Positions 1 through 8,749 of a stretch of 64,000 nucleotides of DNA are shown piece by piece; within the stretch, counting starts at the first letter, position 1, and every line of letters begins with the position of its first letter. The stretch comes from JAJXZP01 sp963787185 (GTDB lineage Bacteria > Spirochaetota > Spirochaetia > Treponematales > Rectinemataceae): positions 372,001 through 436,000 of the forward strand of contig CAWBCC010000012.1 in assembly GCA_963787185.1 (NCBI GenBank), in the 5' to 3' direction. The notes below the pieces were generated by a model, which was given only the letters and a program-made list of their open reading frames with translations, searched no databases and was not told the origin of the DNA. Position numbers and translations under genes: made by a program.

Positions 1-93
1 TCCGCGATCGGCGTATTCCCTCTTATGATAGTCTATATAATTCTGCAGCGTTTTCAAGTCTCCGGTCTAATGCTGGGCGCTGTCAAAGGATAG
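1..93 (+). CDS. C-terminal end of a carbohydrate ABC transporter permease (partial)
   Basis: The first 30 codons are open from the window edge to a TAG at 91-93. They encode a hydrophobic stretch (IGVFPLMIVYIIL) followed by QRFQVSGLMLGAVKG. The ending LQR-(F/Y)-x-V-x-G-x-x-x-GAVKG is typical of the MalG-type inner-membrane permease of CUT1 sugar importers. The next gene starts 11 bases after the stop, so this permease is probably the upstream member of the same operon. The substrate cannot be told from so short a piece. The start lies outside the window. Confidence 0.75.
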   Translation, partial: SAIGVFPLMIVYIILQRFQVSGLMLGAVKG

Positions 94-104
94 GTAATAC
101 AGAC

Positions 105-1043
105 ATGAACAAGCGCGATACTCTTATGAAGTTGCTCGACCCGAGCTATCGGTCCACTTCGGTCCCCGCGGCCTTCTTCATGCATTTCGATCCGGCCTAC
201 CATCGTGGACGAAACGCCGTGGACAAACACCTGGAGTTCTTCCGCTTCACGGACATGGATATCGTGAAGATCCAGCTCGAACACTCGATGCCAGCCATGG
301 AAATCAGGGAAGCGGCTGATTGGTCGAAGCTGCGTCTATTCGATCGGGAATTCTGGAGTGAACCGCTGGCCGTCGTGAAGGGGATAGTGGAGTCTGCTCG
401 AAGGGAAGCGCTCGTCATCCAGACCCTGTATTCTCCCTTCATGTTAGCCTGTAATATCGCCGGGATGGAGACTGTCGCCCGACATATCCAAGAGGATCCG
501 ACGGCATTCAAGCATGGTATAGCCACTATCACAGAAGGGGTCATGGTGTTCGTGAGGGCATGCATCGATCTGGGACTGGATGGATTCTACGCCTCGACTC
601 AAGGCGGCGAGAGTGGACGCCTGTCTGGCGCCGGGGCATTTGATGAGTGCGTAAGGCCTTATGACCTTGCAATCCTCGATGAGATTGATCACTCCTGTTC
701 CTTCAACGTACTCCACGTCTGTGACTATCATCTTCCCTATGCCGACCTCACCCCCTTCGTCGACTATCCGGGTCATGTCGTCAATACGAGCCTCAAGCTC
801 ACGGGCAAGGAACTCACGGCTAAGGAGGCGGCGCTGATGTTCGGCCGCCCCTTCATGGGCGGGATGGAGCGCAAGGGCGCCATTATGCATGGCTCGCCAG
901 AAGCTATCCGACAGGCCGTCCATAAGACGATCGAGTCGGCTCCCGAGCGCTTCATCCTCGGAGCTGACTGTACAATCCCTCCCACCACGCCATGGGAGAA
1001 CCTGAAACTCGCGATCCGGGCGGCGCACGAATACCACCGCTAG
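105..1043 (+). CDS. uroporphyrinogen decarboxylase (URO-D/MtaA) superfamily protein
   Basis: A 312-residue protein of the URO-D TIM-barrel superfamily, which contains HemE and the methylcobamide:CoM methyltransferases MtaA/MtbA. Family features seen are the central TQGGESG segment, the region VCDYHLPY where metal or substrate ligands often lie, and the C-terminal FILGADCTIPPTTPWENL. No haem or methanogenesis gene is nearby. It sits 11 bases after a sugar permease and before an aldo/keto reductase, so it is more likely a sugar-operon member of unknown reaction than HemE; it is also somewhat short for HemE (about 340-360). A purine-rich AAAGGATAGG upstream can serve as the ribosome site. Superfamily assignment is firm; function is not. 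Confidence 0.8.
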   Translation: MNKRDTLMKLLDPSYRSTSVPAAFFMHFDPAYHRGRNAVDKHLEFFRFTDMDIVKIQLEHSMPAMEIREAADWSKLRLFDREFWSEPLAVVKGIVESARREALVIQTLYSPFMLACNIAGMETVARHIQEDPTAFKHGIATITEGVMVFVRACIDLGLDGFYASTQGGESGRLSGAGAFDECVRPYDLAILDEIDHSCSFNVLHVCDYHLPYADLTPFVDYPGHVVNTSLKLTGKELTAKEAALMFGRPFMGGMERKGAIMHGSPEAIRQAVHKTIESAPERFILGADCTIPPTTPWENLKLAIRAAHEYHR

Positions 1044-1098
1044 AGAATTCGGCCTCATGACATAAAGGTAAACGGGCGCATTTTCGTTAGGAGTCGAT

Positions 1099-2079
1099 AT
1101 GGAGATGATCAAACTGGCGAACACCGATATCGAGGTTTCGAGGCTCTGTGCAGGATGCATGGGCCTTGGAGGCGGATGGGAGCGGAACACCGTCATTGAC
1201 TCGGGGCATCTGGCCCAGGCGAGGGATTTCATCTCGGCTAATCTCGATCTTGGCATTAATTTCTTCGACCATGCAGATATCTATGCCAGAGGCCGGGCCG
1301 AGGAAGTTTTTGGACGGGTACTCAAGGAGCGTCCTTCTCTCAGAGCCAGGATCGTGCTTCAGTCGAAGTGCGGTGTCCGGTGGGCGGATGACCCGCCGGG
1401 GGCGCCCCAGCGATTCGACTTCAGCGCCGGACACATTATCGCTAGCGTCGATGCAAGCTTGAAGCGCCTCGGTACCGACTATCTCGACATACTCCTTCTA
1501 CACAGGCCTGACGTACTGTGCGACGGTGAGGAAGTGGCGAGCGCGTTCAGCAGTCTCAAGTCGGAAGGGAAGGTCAGGTACTTCGGTGTATCGAATCAGA
1601 ACCGTTCGTGGATTGAGTACCTTCAAAGTTTCCTTCCCAATCCCCTCGTTGTGAATCAAGTCCAGATGAGTCTCCTTCACCATGCCTTCGTCGAGGTAGC
1701 TGTGTCTTTTAACCAGGAGGCGTCCGGATATCCCGATGGCTGGGAGGGGCTCATAGAGTATTGCCGTCTGAAGGGCGTCTGCCTCCAAGCATGGAGCCCC
1801 CTCGATAAGGGACGTCTTGTTGGCGCCAAGGATGCAGGTGCGGATCTGTCCGCGAACAAAGCCGCCACCCTCGTCTCAAAAATGGCTATTGAACGGAACG
1901 TTAAGCCTGAGGCTATAGCTTTGGCCTGGCTCCTTAGACACCCTGCGAAAATCGTTCCAGTCCTAGGCACGACGCGACCCGATCGGATCGCGGCTTGTGC
2001 CCGCGCCATCGATGTGAATCTGAGCTACGAAGATTGGTACAGCCTTTTTGAAGCGGCCCGTGGGAAGGCAATGCCTTGA
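1099..2079 (+). CDS. aldo/keto reductase
   Basis: A 326-residue NAD(P)H-dependent aldo/keto reductase of the YdhF/Tas type. The catalytic tetrad is recognisable: Asp and Tyr in FFDHADIYARG (Tyr donates the proton), Lys in VLQSKCG and His in LLLHRPD. The C-terminal VLGTTRPDRIAACARA matches the cofactor-phosphate region of the family. It begins 55 bases after the URO-D-like gene, preceded by GTTAGGAGTC. Its stop overlaps the ROK regulator start in ATG/TGA fashion, so the two are translationally coupled. The likely role is reduction of a sugar-derived carbonyl in the pathway fed by the upstream ABC importer; the substrate is unknown. Confidence 0.88.
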   Translation: MEMIKLANTDIEVSRLCAGCMGLGGGWERNTVIDSGHLAQARDFISANLDLGINFFDHADIYARGRAEEVFGRVLKERPSLRARIVLQSKCGVRWADDPPGAPQRFDFSAGHIIASVDASLKRLGTDYLDILLLHRPDVLCDGEEVASAFSSLKSEGKVRYFGVSNQNRSWIEYLQSFLPNPLVVNQVQMSLLHHAFVEVAVSFNQEASGYPDGWEGLIEYCRLKGVCLQAWSPLDKGRLVGAKDAGADLSANKAATLVSKMAIERNVKPEAIALAWLLRHPAKIVPVLGTTRPDRIAACARAIDVNLSYEDWYSLFEAARGKAMP

Positions 2080-3179
2080 ATAACCAATCTATGGCATCCC
2101 AAAGATCGAGCTCCAAGATGTCCGCGCGGGTATTTAGGGCCATATGGCAACGCCCGCATATAAGTCGCGTGGAAATCGCTAGATATCTGCAGGTCGAAAA
2201 ATCGACCATCACTACCGAGGTCAGCAGTTTACTTAAGAAAGGCATAATCGAAGAAACTATGGAGGGAGACGCTTCGCCTAGAGGCGGTCGACGCCCTATT
2301 CACCTGGGCGTCAGAAGCGAAGCTGGCCATCTTATCGGTATAGACCTGCAGAGCAATTCGTATACCGCTATCTCCGTCGATCTTCTCGGTAACGTACTCG
2401 CCAAGCACTCTGATCGTATAGAAATCAATCGAGATGGCTTCGAAAAGACTGCCCTTCGGGTGATCAAGGATAGCGTCAGGAAATTGAAAAGAGATACGGA
2501 TCTGCTCGGCGTCGGGCTCGGAATGAGCGGCCTAATAAGCTCTAAGTGCAACACCATTCGGTTCTCCCCTGCACTTGGTGTCGCGGAAACCTTCGATTTC
2601 GCTTTGAAAGTTGCGAGCAGGCTCTCCTTTCCTTGCTTCATTGAGAATGACGCAGATTGCTGTGCGTGCGGCGAGCTTGCATTCAATAGGAGTGAGGATT
2701 TACAAAATTTCTTGTTCGCCCTAGTCGAGCATATGGGGAGTACGATCCACGTCGGGCTCGGTGTGGCATTTAACGGAAATGTCATTTCGGGATCCCATGG
2801 GTGCACCGGTGAATTCCGAAGTGTGTTATGCGATCAGGCCGGAACAAGCCAGTTCTCGCTCTCCAAGAAAGAAGTGATGCAGATAAAGACCAACAAAATG
2901 GTCTTGGAGAAGTTCGCAGATGAGTTCGCAAGGAATCTTGCCTTCATCGTCAACATCATCGATCTCGACCGCGTTTTCATCGGAGGCGACATCCAAACCT
3001 TCGATATAGACCTGCCTTTAATTTTGCGGAAACGACTCCAGGATAATTGGATGTATCCGTCAGTGCACAAGGATATCAAGATCACCTATTCAAGCCTTGG
3101 TAGTCTCGCCGTACCCTACGGCGCGGCCGGCATGACGCTTGAGCGGTTGGTCACTGACAGCCTGTTCCCTCCTAGATGA
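2076..3179 (+). CDS. ROK-family transcriptional regulator (NagC/XylR type)
   Basis: A 367-residue protein with an N-terminal winged helix-turn-helix (about residues 20-70, with SRVEIARYLQVEKSTITTEV) and a ROK domain (about 80-360). The ROK ATP loop is degenerate: IGIDLQSNSYTA replaces DxGGT. The ENDADCCACGEL segment is kept, but the zinc-binding CxCGxxGC motif is missing (GSHGCTGEF only). It is therefore probably a sugar-sensing repressor without kinase activity. It overlaps the aldo/keto reductase by four bases and closes the operon, so it likely regulates the upstream import and reduction genes. No operator repeat is recognisable inside the window because the operon's promoter lies upstream of it. 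Confidence 0.88.
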   Translation: MNNQSMASQRSSSKMSARVFRAIWQRPHISRVEIARYLQVEKSTITTEVSSLLKKGIIEETMEGDASPRGGRRPIHLGVRSEAGHLIGIDLQSNSYTAISVDLLGNVLAKHSDRIEINRDGFEKTALRVIKDSVRKLKRDTDLLGVGLGMSGLISSKCNTIRFSPALGVAETFDFALKVASRLSFPCFIENDADCCACGELAFNRSEDLQNFLFALVEHMGSTIHVGLGVAFNGNVISGSHGCTGEFRSVLCDQAGTSQFSLSKKEVMQIKTNKMVLEKFADEFARNLAFIVNIIDLDRVFIGGDIQTFDIDLPLILRKRLQDNWMYPSVHKDIKITYSSLGSLAVPYGAAGMTLERLVTDSLFPPR

Positions 3180-3354
3180 TGCGGGATCATTTCAACCCTG
3201 GTCCGCAAGGGACGCCTCCTCACTGCTCGACCTATGCCTATGATTAGCTCAGGAGTTTGGATAGTATTTGGAGGAGGAATAACGTTGTTAGAGCCATGTA
3301 GGCACAATCCAGTTCTTGGAACCCCGAGATATGATCGATGAGAGATCACTAAAG

Positions 3355-3387
3355 AGCAGGGGTAGGACACTTTTCGCCTGCTTTTTG
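3355..3387. terminator. weak possible bidirectional terminator in the 3180-3490 gap
   Basis: The 311-base gap between the convergent ROK gene and the phosphatase gene has no convincing gene. It contains AGCAGG (3355-3360) and CCTGCT (3377-3382), which could form a 6-bp stem with a 16-nt loop. A run of five T follows on the + strand, and CTCTTT follows on the - strand. Two convergent transcription units end here, which makes a shared terminator plausible, but the stem is short. Confidence 0.35.
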
Positions 3388-3490
3388 CTATATATTTGAC
3401 CATGCTGACGGCCATAGATCATTGCGGAGCAAGGCTTTAGTTGGCCTCCGGAGCCGACGGTTCGGGAGGTTCCCGGCGTTCCAGTCCCGC

Positions 3491-5365
3491 CTAATGAGAA
3501 AGGCTCCCTTTCGTCGTCGGATCTGACCAGCGTATCGCCAGCATCGTAATGTCGTCGAATTGATCGGCTCCGGCGATGTGATCGATCAGGCTGAACTCGA
3601 TGCCGCTTATCAGGGATGCGGCCGAGGGGGCGGATCGCTCGAGAAGAGAGAAGAGCTTTTTCTCGGTGAAGAAACCGCCGCCGGAATCGCGGGCATCCGG
3701 CACGCCGTCGGTATAGGCGAGAAGGATGTCTTGATCCTTGAGCTGGTACTGCTGGAGGCCGAAGTCGGCGTCCGGCATCATCCCGACGGCCGGTCCCGTC
3801 TGCCCCAGCCTGTCCGTGATTCCGCTGCGGCCTATGATCACGGGGGCTTCGTGGCCGCCGTTGATGTAGGTCAGCATGCCCGAGTCCGGATCGAGCACTC
3901 CTAGGAAGAGTGTCGCGAACATGTTGAGCTGACTATGGGTGCGGGCGATGTAGTTGTTCGCGATGACGACCGTGTTCAGGGCGTTCAGATCCTGGTAGAG
4001 GGTCGTCAATTTGTGCTCGATGGAATCCGAGGATGTGGTCCGGCCCTCCGCGAGGATCGGAAGGCCGAAGGACATGGTCTGCTGCGAAAACGCGCGAATG
4101 AGACTGCGGATCACTGCCATGAAGAGCGCCGCGGGGACCCCTTTGTCGCAGACGTCGGCGATGACGAAGCCCATATGATCGGTGCCGGGAAGCATGAAGG
4201 CGTCGTAGAAGTCTCCGCTCACCTCCCTCGCCGGGTGGAAACAGGAAACGACTTCGCAGCCGGGCGGCTGCGGGAGTTTGTCGGGGAGAAAGTCCGTCTG
4301 GATCCTGCGCCCGATCTGCACGTCCGTTTCGAACTTGAGGAGCTTCTTCTCGCGATGCATCAGGATCTGGTTGCTCAGGGCCATCGCCGCCTGGGAGGAG
4401 AGCAGCTCCACTATCTGTTGATTGTACGAATCGAAGGGCCTCACCGCGCCCGAGACGGGATCGCGTGCGTTGAGCAGCTGCACCACTCCGATTACCTTGT
4501 TGTCGTGATCTGTCAGCGGGACCGTGAGGCTCGAGGTGGACCGGTAATTGTTCTTTATGTCGAAGGCCTTGGTCCCCGAGAAATCGAAGCCTTCGGCATT
4601 GTAGATGTCGGGGATGTTGATCGATGTCGCCTCCAGGGCGACGTGGGTCGCAACGTTGTGATGATTGGGCTCGCCCGTGACCGGATCATGCAGCTTCAGG
4701 GGCGGGATGGTGATCTTCGAAGCGCTGGAACCGCCCATGCGGATTTTCAGAGAGTCGGTGTGCATGATCTCGAACCTGAGGGAATCTTCATCCGTGAGCA
4801 GGTACAGAGTTCCCGCGTCGGCGTTGCATACCGACTTGGCCTCCACCAAGATCTTCTCGATCAGGAGGTCCAGGTCCTTTTCCCCGGAAAGGGCAAGTCC
4901 GATGGGGACGATCACCTTCGTAAAATCGTCGGATAGCCTGCGAAGGCCCGCGAGCTCCGTACTGCAGGTTTTCAGCTTGTCTTGGAGAGACTTTTTCTCG
5001 AGAGAGGCCCGAAGTCCGGAGCGGATCATCGGCGGACTGGAAAGCCCGGTCAGATAGTCGTCCGCCCCCATTTCGATGTACCGATCGTCGGGATCGGCAT
5101 CGTTTCCTGCCGTATAAACGACGACGGGGATGGAGCTTCCATTCTTCGATGCCTTTATGCGCTTGAGTATCCGGTAGTCTTCCGCTCGGGCGTACTCGGC
5201 GTCCACGAGTATGAGGTCGTATTCGCCATCGCCGATCATCTCCAGGCCGCGGTCCTCTCCCTCCGCCGAGTCGGTCGCAAATCCCAGGAGCGCGAGGTGG
5301 GCGGAAAATGCTTTCGTTTCATTCCCGCAACCTAGAACCATCAATCGTCCGGATCGCTTTTCCAT
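3491..5365 (-). CDS. PP2C/SpoIIE-type serine phosphatase with pseudo-receiver and GAF domains
   Basis: A 624-residue RsbU-like regulator with three domains. Residues about 8-130 form a response-regulator receiver fold with Asp55 in LILVDAEY. However, the acidic pair at the start of the domain is absent (VLGCGNE) and the conserved Lys is replaced (DDYLTGLSSP), so it is probably not phosphorylated in the normal way. Residues about 150-335 form a GAF sensor. Residues about 370-615 form a PP2C/SpoIIE phosphatase with metal-binding motifs SGDFYDAF, DVCDKGVPAA, YTDGVPDA and DDITML. In partner switching, this phosphatase dephosphorylates STAS antagonists. It ends the long minus-strand gene run, 18 bases after the anti-sigma-type gene, and its natural substrates are encoded in the same run. 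Confidence 0.92.
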   Translation of the reverse strand: MEKRSGRLMVLGCGNETKAFSAHLALLGFATDSAEGEDRGLEMIGDGEYDLILVDAEYARAEDYRILKRIKASKNGSSIPVVVYTAGNDADPDDRYIEMGADDYLTGLSSPPMIRSGLRASLEKKSLQDKLKTCSTELAGLRRLSDDFTKVIVPIGLALSGEKDLDLLIEKILVEAKSVCNADAGTLYLLTDEDSLRFEIMHTDSLKIRMGGSSASKITIPPLKLHDPVTGEPNHHNVATHVALEATSINIPDIYNAEGFDFSGTKAFDIKNNYRSTSSLTVPLTDHDNKVIGVVQLLNARDPVSGAVRPFDSYNQQIVELLSSQAAMALSNQILMHREKKLLKFETDVQIGRRIQTDFLPDKLPQPPGCEVVSCFHPAREVSGDFYDAFMLPGTDHMGFVIADVCDKGVPAALFMAVIRSLIRAFSQQTMSFGLPILAEGRTTSSDSIEHKLTTLYQDLNALNTVVIANNYIARTHSQLNMFATLFLGVLDPDSGMLTYINGGHEAPVIIGRSGITDRLGQTGPAVGMMPDADFGLQQYQLKDQDILLAYTDGVPDARDSGGGFFTEKKLFSLLERSAPSAASLISGIEFSLIDHIAGADQFDDITMLAIRWSDPTTKGSLSH

Positions 5366-5383
5366 CTGTCCATCTCCATGTGA

Positions 5384-5815
5384 TTACGGCTCCCGGGTCG
5401 GCAGTGATTTCTTGTTCATGACGAAGATATTCCTGTTGATGCTCCCCACCCTCTCGTAGCGAAACCCGTCCACGCCCTTAAGTGCGAGATATATCCCCAT
5501 TCCCCCTTCATTCCGCTCAGCTACGGGCTTGAGAATGTCGGGCTCGGGGAAGACCGTGGGATCGAATGCCACTCCCGTGTCTTCGAGGGCAATCGTGAGA
5601 TGATTCTCGTCGGGATCCGCCCGAACGCCTACGGTGCCTTCCCGGCCGACCTCCGCATATCCATGCGTGACTATATTGGTCGTCACCTCATCCACGGCCA
5701 GGGCAAGCCGGTATGCGTCCTTCTTGTCCAGGCCGGCCTCCGCGGCGGCGGTCTGGACGTATTTCCTGATGTCCTGGAGAGAATCCAGACGTGCAGGCAC
5801 GACAAGTGGCTTCAT
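5384..5815 (-). CDS. RsbW-like anti-sigma factor serine kinase (HATPase_c_2)
   Basis: A 143-residue GHKL-fold serine kinase. The N box is DEVTTNIVTHGY, the G1 box DTGVAFDP and the G2 box NEGGMGIYLAL, all intact. In partner switching, such kinases phosphorylate a STAS protein and otherwise bind a sigma factor or another target. It lies 30 bases after a STAS gene and 18 bases before the phosphatase gene, giving the order antagonist-kinase-phosphatase. No sigma-factor gene is in the window, so the final target is unknown and could be a distant sigma factor or an enzyme. Confidence 0.9.
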   Translation of the reverse strand: MKPLVVPARLDSLQDIRKYVQTAAAEAGLDKKDAYRLALAVDEVTTNIVTHGYAEVGREGTVGVRADPDENHLTIALEDTGVAFDPTVFPEPDILKPVAERNEGGMGIYLALKGVDGFRYERVGSINRNIFVMNKKSLPTREP

Positions 5816-5845
5816 GCGCTTCGCCTCCGCGACCGCTATCCCTAC

Positions 5846-6187
5846 CTAGAAAGCCTCGATCACTGCGGCGTCGTACTGTTTCAACGAGATGACGCTGTTG
5901 TGCAGGCCGGTTTTCCTGATCGTCTCCATCACCGAATCCTGGGCGCCGACTATATACACGTCCACCCCGGAGCCCATCTTCTGCTTCGCGAACACCAGAA
6001 CTCGCAGACCCGCGCTGGACATATATTCGAGGTCGGTCAGGACGAGGACAAGTCGCCTCGCCTTGTGCAGCGCCGCCTTCTCCACTTCCGTCTGGAAGCG
6101 GGGCGCCGTGCTTCCGTCCAGTTCACCGGACACAGTAACCCGCGCGATACCTTTGTCGAGCATCTCGAAACGAATGTCCAGAGCCAT
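5846..6187 (-). CDS. STAS-domain anti-sigma factor antagonist (first)
   Basis: A 113-residue single STAS domain of the SpoIIAA/RsbV type. The phospho-acceptor region DLEYMSSAGLRVL is present, with the serine expected to be phosphorylated by the kinase and dephosphorylated by the PP2C protein encoded just downstream. The length is typical. It follows the glycogen-debranching gene by 13 bases, so a metabolic gene and its putative regulators share a transcript. It is paralogous to the second STAS gene at 8414-8749. Confidence 0.9.
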   Translation of the reverse strand: MALDIRFEMLDKGIARVTVSGELDGSTAPRFQTEVEKAALHKARRLVLVLTDLEYMSSAGLRVLVFAKQKMGSGVDVYIVGAQDSVMETIRKTGLHNSVISLKQYDAAVIEAF

Positions 6188-6200
6188 CGCTTACCTCCTC

Positions 6201-8408
6201 TCACTGTCCCTTTCGCCGCTCCGCGGGAAGCCGCTCGACGAGGATCGCGATCGACCTGCCGCCCATCGTAAAGCGTCCCTGATCCCCGAGAACCGGTTCG
6301 GTTCCCGGTTCCCAGGCGTCCGACGGGGAGGGCGCGCTCGTGTTGGCGAAGACGTGCCATTCCCTCCCCGCCGATGCGGCCGGCAGCTCGAACGGCAGAG
6401 CGTCCCAGTACATGTTCATGGCGACGTACAGGGTGTCATCTTTCACCGCGCCGCCTTTGGCGTGATCCCCGTTGAGCATGAAGGCCAAGACCCTGCTTCC
6501 CTCGGACCAGTCCGGCCGCCAGGCCTGTGTGCCGTGCCACGTGATGTCGGGAAGCCCGCTGCCGACATAGTCTTCGTTGCGGAAAAAAGTGCTTCCCCTC
6601 AGGACCGGATGGCTCTTCCTGAAGGCGATGCACATGGAGAAGAAGCGCAGCAACTCGGCGTTCGCGTCGGCCAGGCTCCAGTCGAGCCAGCTGAGCCCCG
6701 AGTCGTGGCAATAGGCGTTATTGTTGCCGCCCTGGCTGCGCGCGACTTCGTCGCCCATGAGAATCATGGGGACGCCGCGGCTCACCATGAGCATCGCGAC
6801 TGCATTTTTCATCTGTCTGAGCCGCAGCTTCGCGATTTCGGGATCGGCTGTGGAGCCTTCCCAGCCGCAGTTCCAGCTGTTGTTGTCGTCCGCACCGTCG
6901 CGATTGTCCTCGTCGTTGGCCTCGTTGTGCTTTTCGTCATAGGAGACGAGGTCCGAAAGCGTGAAGCCGTCGTGGCAGGTGATGAAGTTGATCGACGCCG
7001 TAGGACTTCGCCCTCCCTGCGCATACAGGTCGGGGGATCCTTGCAGCCGAAGAGCCAAGTTTCCGGTCTGTCCCGGAGTTCCCTTGAGGAAGCAGCGAAG
7101 CGTGTCGCGGTACTTCCCGTTCCATTCCGCCCATCGGCCATAAGCCGGGAACGAACCCACCTGGTACAGTCCGCCGGCGTCCCAGGCTTCGGCGACAAGT
7201 TTGCACTTGGCCAGGATCGGATCGAAAGCCAGGGTTTCCAGCAGGGGCGGATTCGCCAGCGGCGCTCCCCAGGGATCGCGCCCGAGGATCGCGGCCAGAT
7301 CGAAGCGGAATCCGTCGATGTGATATTCGGCGGCCCAGTAGCGGAGGCATTCGAGCACCATGGTGCGGACGATCGGATTGTTGCAGTTCAGCGTGTTGCC
7401 GGTTCCGCTGAAATTGAAGTAGTAGCCCTCCGGCGTGAGCATGTAGTAGGTCGAGTTGTCGATGCCGCGGAAAGAGATCGGCATGCCTTCTTCGTTGCCT
7501 TCCGCGGTATGGTTGAACACGACATCCAGCATCACCTCGATGCCGCTTCCGTGAAGCTCCTTCACCAGGGTCTTCAGCTCGTCGGCTACCATCGTAGCGT
7601 CGCGCATCCTGCCCGAGGCCGCGAACCCGGCCTTCGGCGCGAAGAATCCGACGGTGCTGTATCCCCAGTAGTTCATCAGCAGTTCGCCGGTATCCCTGCG
7701 CGGGCGGCTGTTCTCGAATTCGTCGAACTCATAGATCGGCATCAGCTCTATGCAGTTGACGCCGAGTTTCTTCAGGTAAGGGAGCTTTTCCCTGATTCCG
7801 GCGAACGTCCCCGGATGCTTCACGCCGGAGGAGGGATGTCGCGTGAAGCCGCGGACATGCATCTCGTAGATGATCAAGTCCTCCGTCGGTATCTCCAACT
7901 GCCGGTCGGAATCCCAGTCGAAGTCATCCTGTACGATCCGTGCCCGATGCCGGTATATGTCGTCCCAGTCGGGCTTTTCGCCCCACAGGTCTCGACCGCC
8001 GATGCCCTTGGCGTAGGGGTCCATCAGGATCACGGAGGGATCGAAGCGGTGGAGCGCGGGCTTGCCCCTGACCGGACGGGAGCCGGGGCCGTCCATGCGA
8101 AACCCGTACTCGATGTTTTCGTAGTCGAGTTCGAACACGACCATGGAGAAGACATTTCCGATGCGGAAATCGCCCCAGATGGGTTCTTCGTCCCCCGGTT
8201 TCCGAAACATGCCGCGGAAGGGAATCTCGACCATGGGCCGGGGTTTCCCCTTTTCGAAAAGGACGAGCACGCAGTAATTCGCATGCCGTGAAAAGACGGA
8301 GAAATTGACTCCCCCCGGAACCAGGGTCGCTCCGAAGGGATAAGGGCTCCCGGGCCGAAGCTTGTAGCCCTCGAACTCGTGGGTGGGGTAGACGTCGATG
8401 CGGTCCAC
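6201..8408 (-). CDS. glgX: glycogen debranching enzyme, GlgX/isoamylase type (GH13)
   Basis: A 735-residue GH13 alpha-1,6-glucosidase that would remove branches from glycogen or limit dextrin. An N-terminal CBM48-like domain (about 15-120) precedes the barrel. Catalytic residues are recognisable: the nucleophile Asp in DGFRFDLAAI (near 370), the acid Glu in LVAEAWDAGG (near 406) and the transition-state Asp in TCHDGFTL (near 479). The start is a GTG with GGAGGG nine bases upstream inside the end of the preceding STAS gene, only five bases away. Length fits GlgX/TreX (650-750). No other glycogen gene is nearby, so its placement between two STAS genes is unusual. Isoamylase is the alternative name. 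Confidence 0.9.
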   Translation of the reverse strand: MDRIDVYPTHEFEGYKLRPGSPYPFGATLVPGGVNFSVFSRHANYCVLVLFEKGKPRPMVEIPFRGMFRKPGDEEPIWGDFRIGNVFSMVVFELDYENIEYGFRMDGPGSRPVRGKPALHRFDPSVILMDPYAKGIGGRDLWGEKPDWDDIYRHRARIVQDDFDWDSDRQLEIPTEDLIIYEMHVRGFTRHPSSGVKHPGTFAGIREKLPYLKKLGVNCIELMPIYEFDEFENSRPRRDTGELLMNYWGYSTVGFFAPKAGFAASGRMRDATMVADELKTLVKELHGSGIEVMLDVVFNHTAEGNEEGMPISFRGIDNSTYYMLTPEGYYFNFSGTGNTLNCNNPIVRTMVLECLRYWAAEYHIDGFRFDLAAILGRDPWGAPLANPPLLETLAFDPILAKCKLVAEAWDAGGLYQVGSFPAYGRWAEWNGKYRDTLRCFLKGTPGQTGNLALRLQGSPDLYAQGGRSPTASINFITCHDGFTLSDLVSYDEKHNEANDEDNRDGADDNNSWNCGWEGSTADPEIAKLRLRQMKNAVAMLMVSRGVPMILMGDEVARSQGGNNNAYCHDSGLSWLDWSLADANAELLRFFSMCIAFRKSHPVLRGSTFFRNEDYVGSGLPDITWHGTQAWRPDWSEGSRVLAFMLNGDHAKGGAVKDDTLYVAMNMYWDALPFELPAASAGREWHVFANTSAPSPSDAWEPGTEPVLGDQGRFTMGGRSIAILVERLPAERRKGQ

Positions 8409-8413
8409 CGTGC

Positions 8414-8749
8414 CTAGCCCTCCAAGGCCTTGACGCCGCTCTCCACCGTCTCATGGATCACGAAGAACTTGAGGAATCCCGTCACCGACATGGTGTCCCG
8501 GATATCCTCCTCCACTCCGGCGAGCACGATGGCGCCCTTCTTGCCCGTCACCTGCCGGTAGACCGAGAGAAGCATCCGCAAGCCCGCACTGGACATGTAC
8601 GGCACCTTGCCCATATCGAGGAGAATCTTGCTCCCCGGCTCGACGAGCGGAAGAACCCTTTCCTGAACCTCGGGCGCCGTCTTGCCGTCGATCTCCCCTT
8701 CGAGGGAAACGACCGTGACACCGCGGAGAGACTTCACGTTGACGGTCAT
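8414..8749 (-). CDS. STAS-domain anti-sigma factor antagonist (second)
   Basis: A 111-residue STAS protein starting with MTVNVKSLRG. This ATG at 8749 overlaps the stop of the upstream AGE-family gene (ATGA), which fixes the start; a longer reading frame to 8872 only shadows that gene. The phosphorylation segment KVPYMSSAGLRML is intact. It is a paralogue of the STAS gene at 5846-6187. Two antagonists with one kinase and one phosphatase suggest either two inputs to one switch or partners for different targets. Confidence 0.9.
   Translation of the reverse strand: MTVNVKSLRGVTVVSLEGEIDGKTAPEVQERVLPLVEPGSKILLDMGKVPYMSSAGLRMLLSVYRQVTGKKGAIVLAGVEEDIRDTMSVTGFLKFFVIHETVESGVKALEG

Noticed and set aside
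105..1043. Calling the URO-D-like gene hemE
   Set aside because: Short for HemE, lacking haem-pathway neighbours and embedded in a sugar operon.
444..1256. Long minus-strand frame of 270 codons across the URO-D-like gene
   Set aside because: It lies antisense to two genes with clear family motifs and has no family features or ribosome site.
5889..8291. 800-codon plus-strand frame opposite the GlgX and STAS genes
   Set aside because: The minus strand carries GH13 and STAS motifs; this frame is a GC-rich antisense shadow.
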